Source of the DNA: an uncultured Clostridia bacterium
GTDB taxonomy: Bacteria > Bacillota > Clostridia > Christensenellales > Aristaeellaceae
Length of the DNA: 24,381 nucleotides
Assembly: GCA_934636425.1 (NCBI GenBank)
Contig: CAKUAV010000025.1
Location: 1-24,381, forward strand
Direction: 5' to 3'
The notes beneath the pieces were generated by a model. It saw nothing but the letters and a program-made list of their open reading frames with translations. It was not told the origin of the DNA and ran no database searches. Shown here piece after piece: positions 23,413 through 24,381 of this stretch. The position numbers and the translations under genes were made by a program. The first letter of the stretch is position 1. The number at the start of each line of letters is the position of its first letter.

Positions 23413-23942
23413 ATTCGCTCAAAGTTCGAAAGATAACCTATGCCGCGCTGTATCTGACGCTCGCGCTGCTGCTGCCGCTCGTCACGGGACAGATTCCGGA
23501 AATCGGCGCCATGCTCTGCCCCATGCACATACCGGCGCTGCTGTGCGGCTTCATGTGCGGCTGGCAGTGGGGGCTGGCGGTCGGGTTCGTTGCGCCGCTG
23601 CTGCGCTCCGTACTGTTCGGCATGCCCGTGATGTTTCCGACGGCGATTGCCATGGCGTTTGAGCTGGCGGTGTACGGCGGCATGGCGGGCGTTCTTTACG
23701 ACGCGCTGCCCCGAAGGAAATGGTGCGTATACATGGCGCTGGTGCTCTCGATGATTGCCGGGCGCGTCGTATGGGGGATTGTCCAGGCGATTCTTGTCGG
23801 GCTGACCGGCAGCCGCTTTACCTGGTCGCTCTTCATAGCCGGCGCTGTGGTCAATGCAGTTCCGGGCATCGTAATGCAGCTTGTCCTGATTCCCGTCATT
23901 GTCGTCGCCATGGAGAGGGCGGGGCTGTCGCTGAAGCGCTGA
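23409..23942 (+). CDS. ECF transporter S component
   Basis: The 177-residue integral membrane protein has about six helices. The segments LYLTLALLLPLVTG, CPMHIPALLCGFMCGWQWGLAVGFVAPLLRS, PTAIAMAFELAVYG and the C-terminal GAVVNAVPGIVMQLVLIPVIV match ECF-type substrate-binding (S) subunits. S components bind a vitamin or metal and are energised by a shared EcfT-EcfA-EcfA' module, encoded elsewhere. The substrate cannot be told from sequence alone. It is translationally coupled to DUF3842 (ATGA overlap) and is the last gene of the moxR operon as seen here. No clear terminator follows. Confidence 0.86.
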   Translation: MNSLKVRKITYAALYLTLALLLPLVTGQIPEIGAMLCPMHIPALLCGFMCGWQWGLAVGFVAPLLRSVLFGMPVMFPTAIAMAFELAVYGGMAGVLYDALPRRKWCVYMALVLSMIAGRVVWGIVQAILVGLTGSRFTWSLFIAGAVVNAVPGIVMQLVLIPVIVVAMERAGLSLKR

Positions 23943-24145
23943 GCGGGAAGAAGCGTGCCGGCGATGCGTCCGCTGAGCCGAACGGCGGCGCGGCATTCGC
24001 TTATGCGCGTTCATCGCGGAAAGGTATGAGCGTGTCCTGAGACTGATCTGAAGCGGCGGACGGGGAGAGGCTGATGCCAAATCTCCGATAAAACACAGGC
24101 GTCGGCCATTGCTTGCCGGGAATGATCGGCTTGTCAAAATAGGCC

Positions 24146-24320
24146 TTAACAAGCTGGTAAGCGGGAATGAGAGCTCCCCGCCGTGTGCATCCCTCTCCAG
24201 TTTTTGCTCTGGAAATGGGATTTTCCGCCGCAAAAATCGTCATGCCCAACCCGACACGCTGCTGGGTACGATTGAAAACTCGAGAGGGTTTCGAGACTCT
24301 CGAGTTCAGCTTGTCAAAAA
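24146..24320. repeat. Dispersed structured repeat, near-complete copy
   Basis: The copy is bounded on the left by TTAACAAGC (24146-24154) and on the right by CAGCTTGTCAAAAA (24307-24320), inverted relative to each other. Inside are a GCGGG...CCCGC hairpin, CCAG(N8)CTGG at 24197-24212, a core ending ATTTTCCGCCGC (24231) and a perfect 10-bp hairpin AACTCGAGAG/CTCTCGAGTT (24277-24306). The order equals that at 11584-11760. GCTTGTCAA (24129-24137) faces the left end as a further inverted arm. The preceding 23943-24128 shows no gene. Confidence 0.75.
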
Positions 24321-24322
24321 AG

Positions 24323-24381
24323 TTTTTGACAAGCTGGTGGACGGGAGAGCAAGCTCCCCCGCCACTGCCACCCCTACCAGT
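24323..24381 (+). repeat. Dispersed structured repeat, copy truncated by the window end
   Basis: It begins with TTTTTGACAAGCTG (24323-24336), the perfect inverse of the right end of the preceding copy two bases away. It continues with GGTGG, GGGAGAGCAAGCTCCCC and GCCACCCC...ACCAG, matching 11584-11640 closely. The two copies are thus directly adjacent. Confidence 0.72.

Overview
The window is GC-rich Firmicutes-type DNA. It carries a GlpP antiterminator, ECF-type vitamin uptake, DUF3842, rubrerythrin, strong GGAGG ribosome binding sites and consensus TTGACA/TATAAT promoters. The gene set and the Thr/Pro-rich linkers suggest an anaerobic gut Clostridia, perhaps Christensenellales or Oscillospirales. 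That placement is inference; there is no rRNA or marker gene to confirm it. I see no tRNA, rRNA, CRISPR array or transposase.

Layout. 1-2153: an orphan glpP with its own promoter, then an M14-type zinc carboxypeptidase. 2383-4830: a PocR/AraC regulator divergent from an FAD-dependent oxidoreductase, closed by a strong bidirectional terminator. 4974-10739: a carbohydrate-oxidation cluster made of a ThuA-like protein (minus strand), a divergent cupin-AraC regulator, a Gfo/Idh/MocA dehydrogenase, a CE15-like (glucuronoyl esterase-type) hydrolase, a xylose-isomerase-like TIM barrel, and an SDR of the fructuronate reductase (UxuB) type under its own consensus promoter. Together these suggest regulated breakdown of a uronic-acid-containing or oxidised glycoside. 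10790-11569: a membrane-anchored protein of unknown function. 11584-11795: a structured dispersed repeat and a terminator.

11985-15211: a three-gene Gld-type ABC exporter (ATPase, permease, GldG-like auxiliary protein) with overlapping or abutting genes, ending in a terminator. 15492-16445: a secreted protein of four SH3b repeats. 16578-17120: rubrerythrin. 17211-17820: a non-coding tandem array of about 169-bp units, followed by roughly 450 bp with no convincing gene. 18510-19376: a secreted protein consisting only of the 5'-nucleotidase C-terminal domain. 19519-23942: a tightly overlapped five-gene operon of MoxR ATPase, a compact DUF58-containing membrane protein, a lipoprotein resembling half of a periplasmic binding protein, DUF3842 and an ECF transporter S component.

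The window edges at 25-55 and 24146-24381, and the interior at 11584-11760, carry copies or ends of one dispersed repeat family. Its ends are inverted repeats related to TTTTTGACAAGCTG, and its internal hairpins are conserved although their sequences differ. With the 169-bp tandem array, this is the least explained material in the window. The most interesting gene-level hypotheses are the uronide/keto-glycoside cluster and the compressed MoxR-DUF58 pair.
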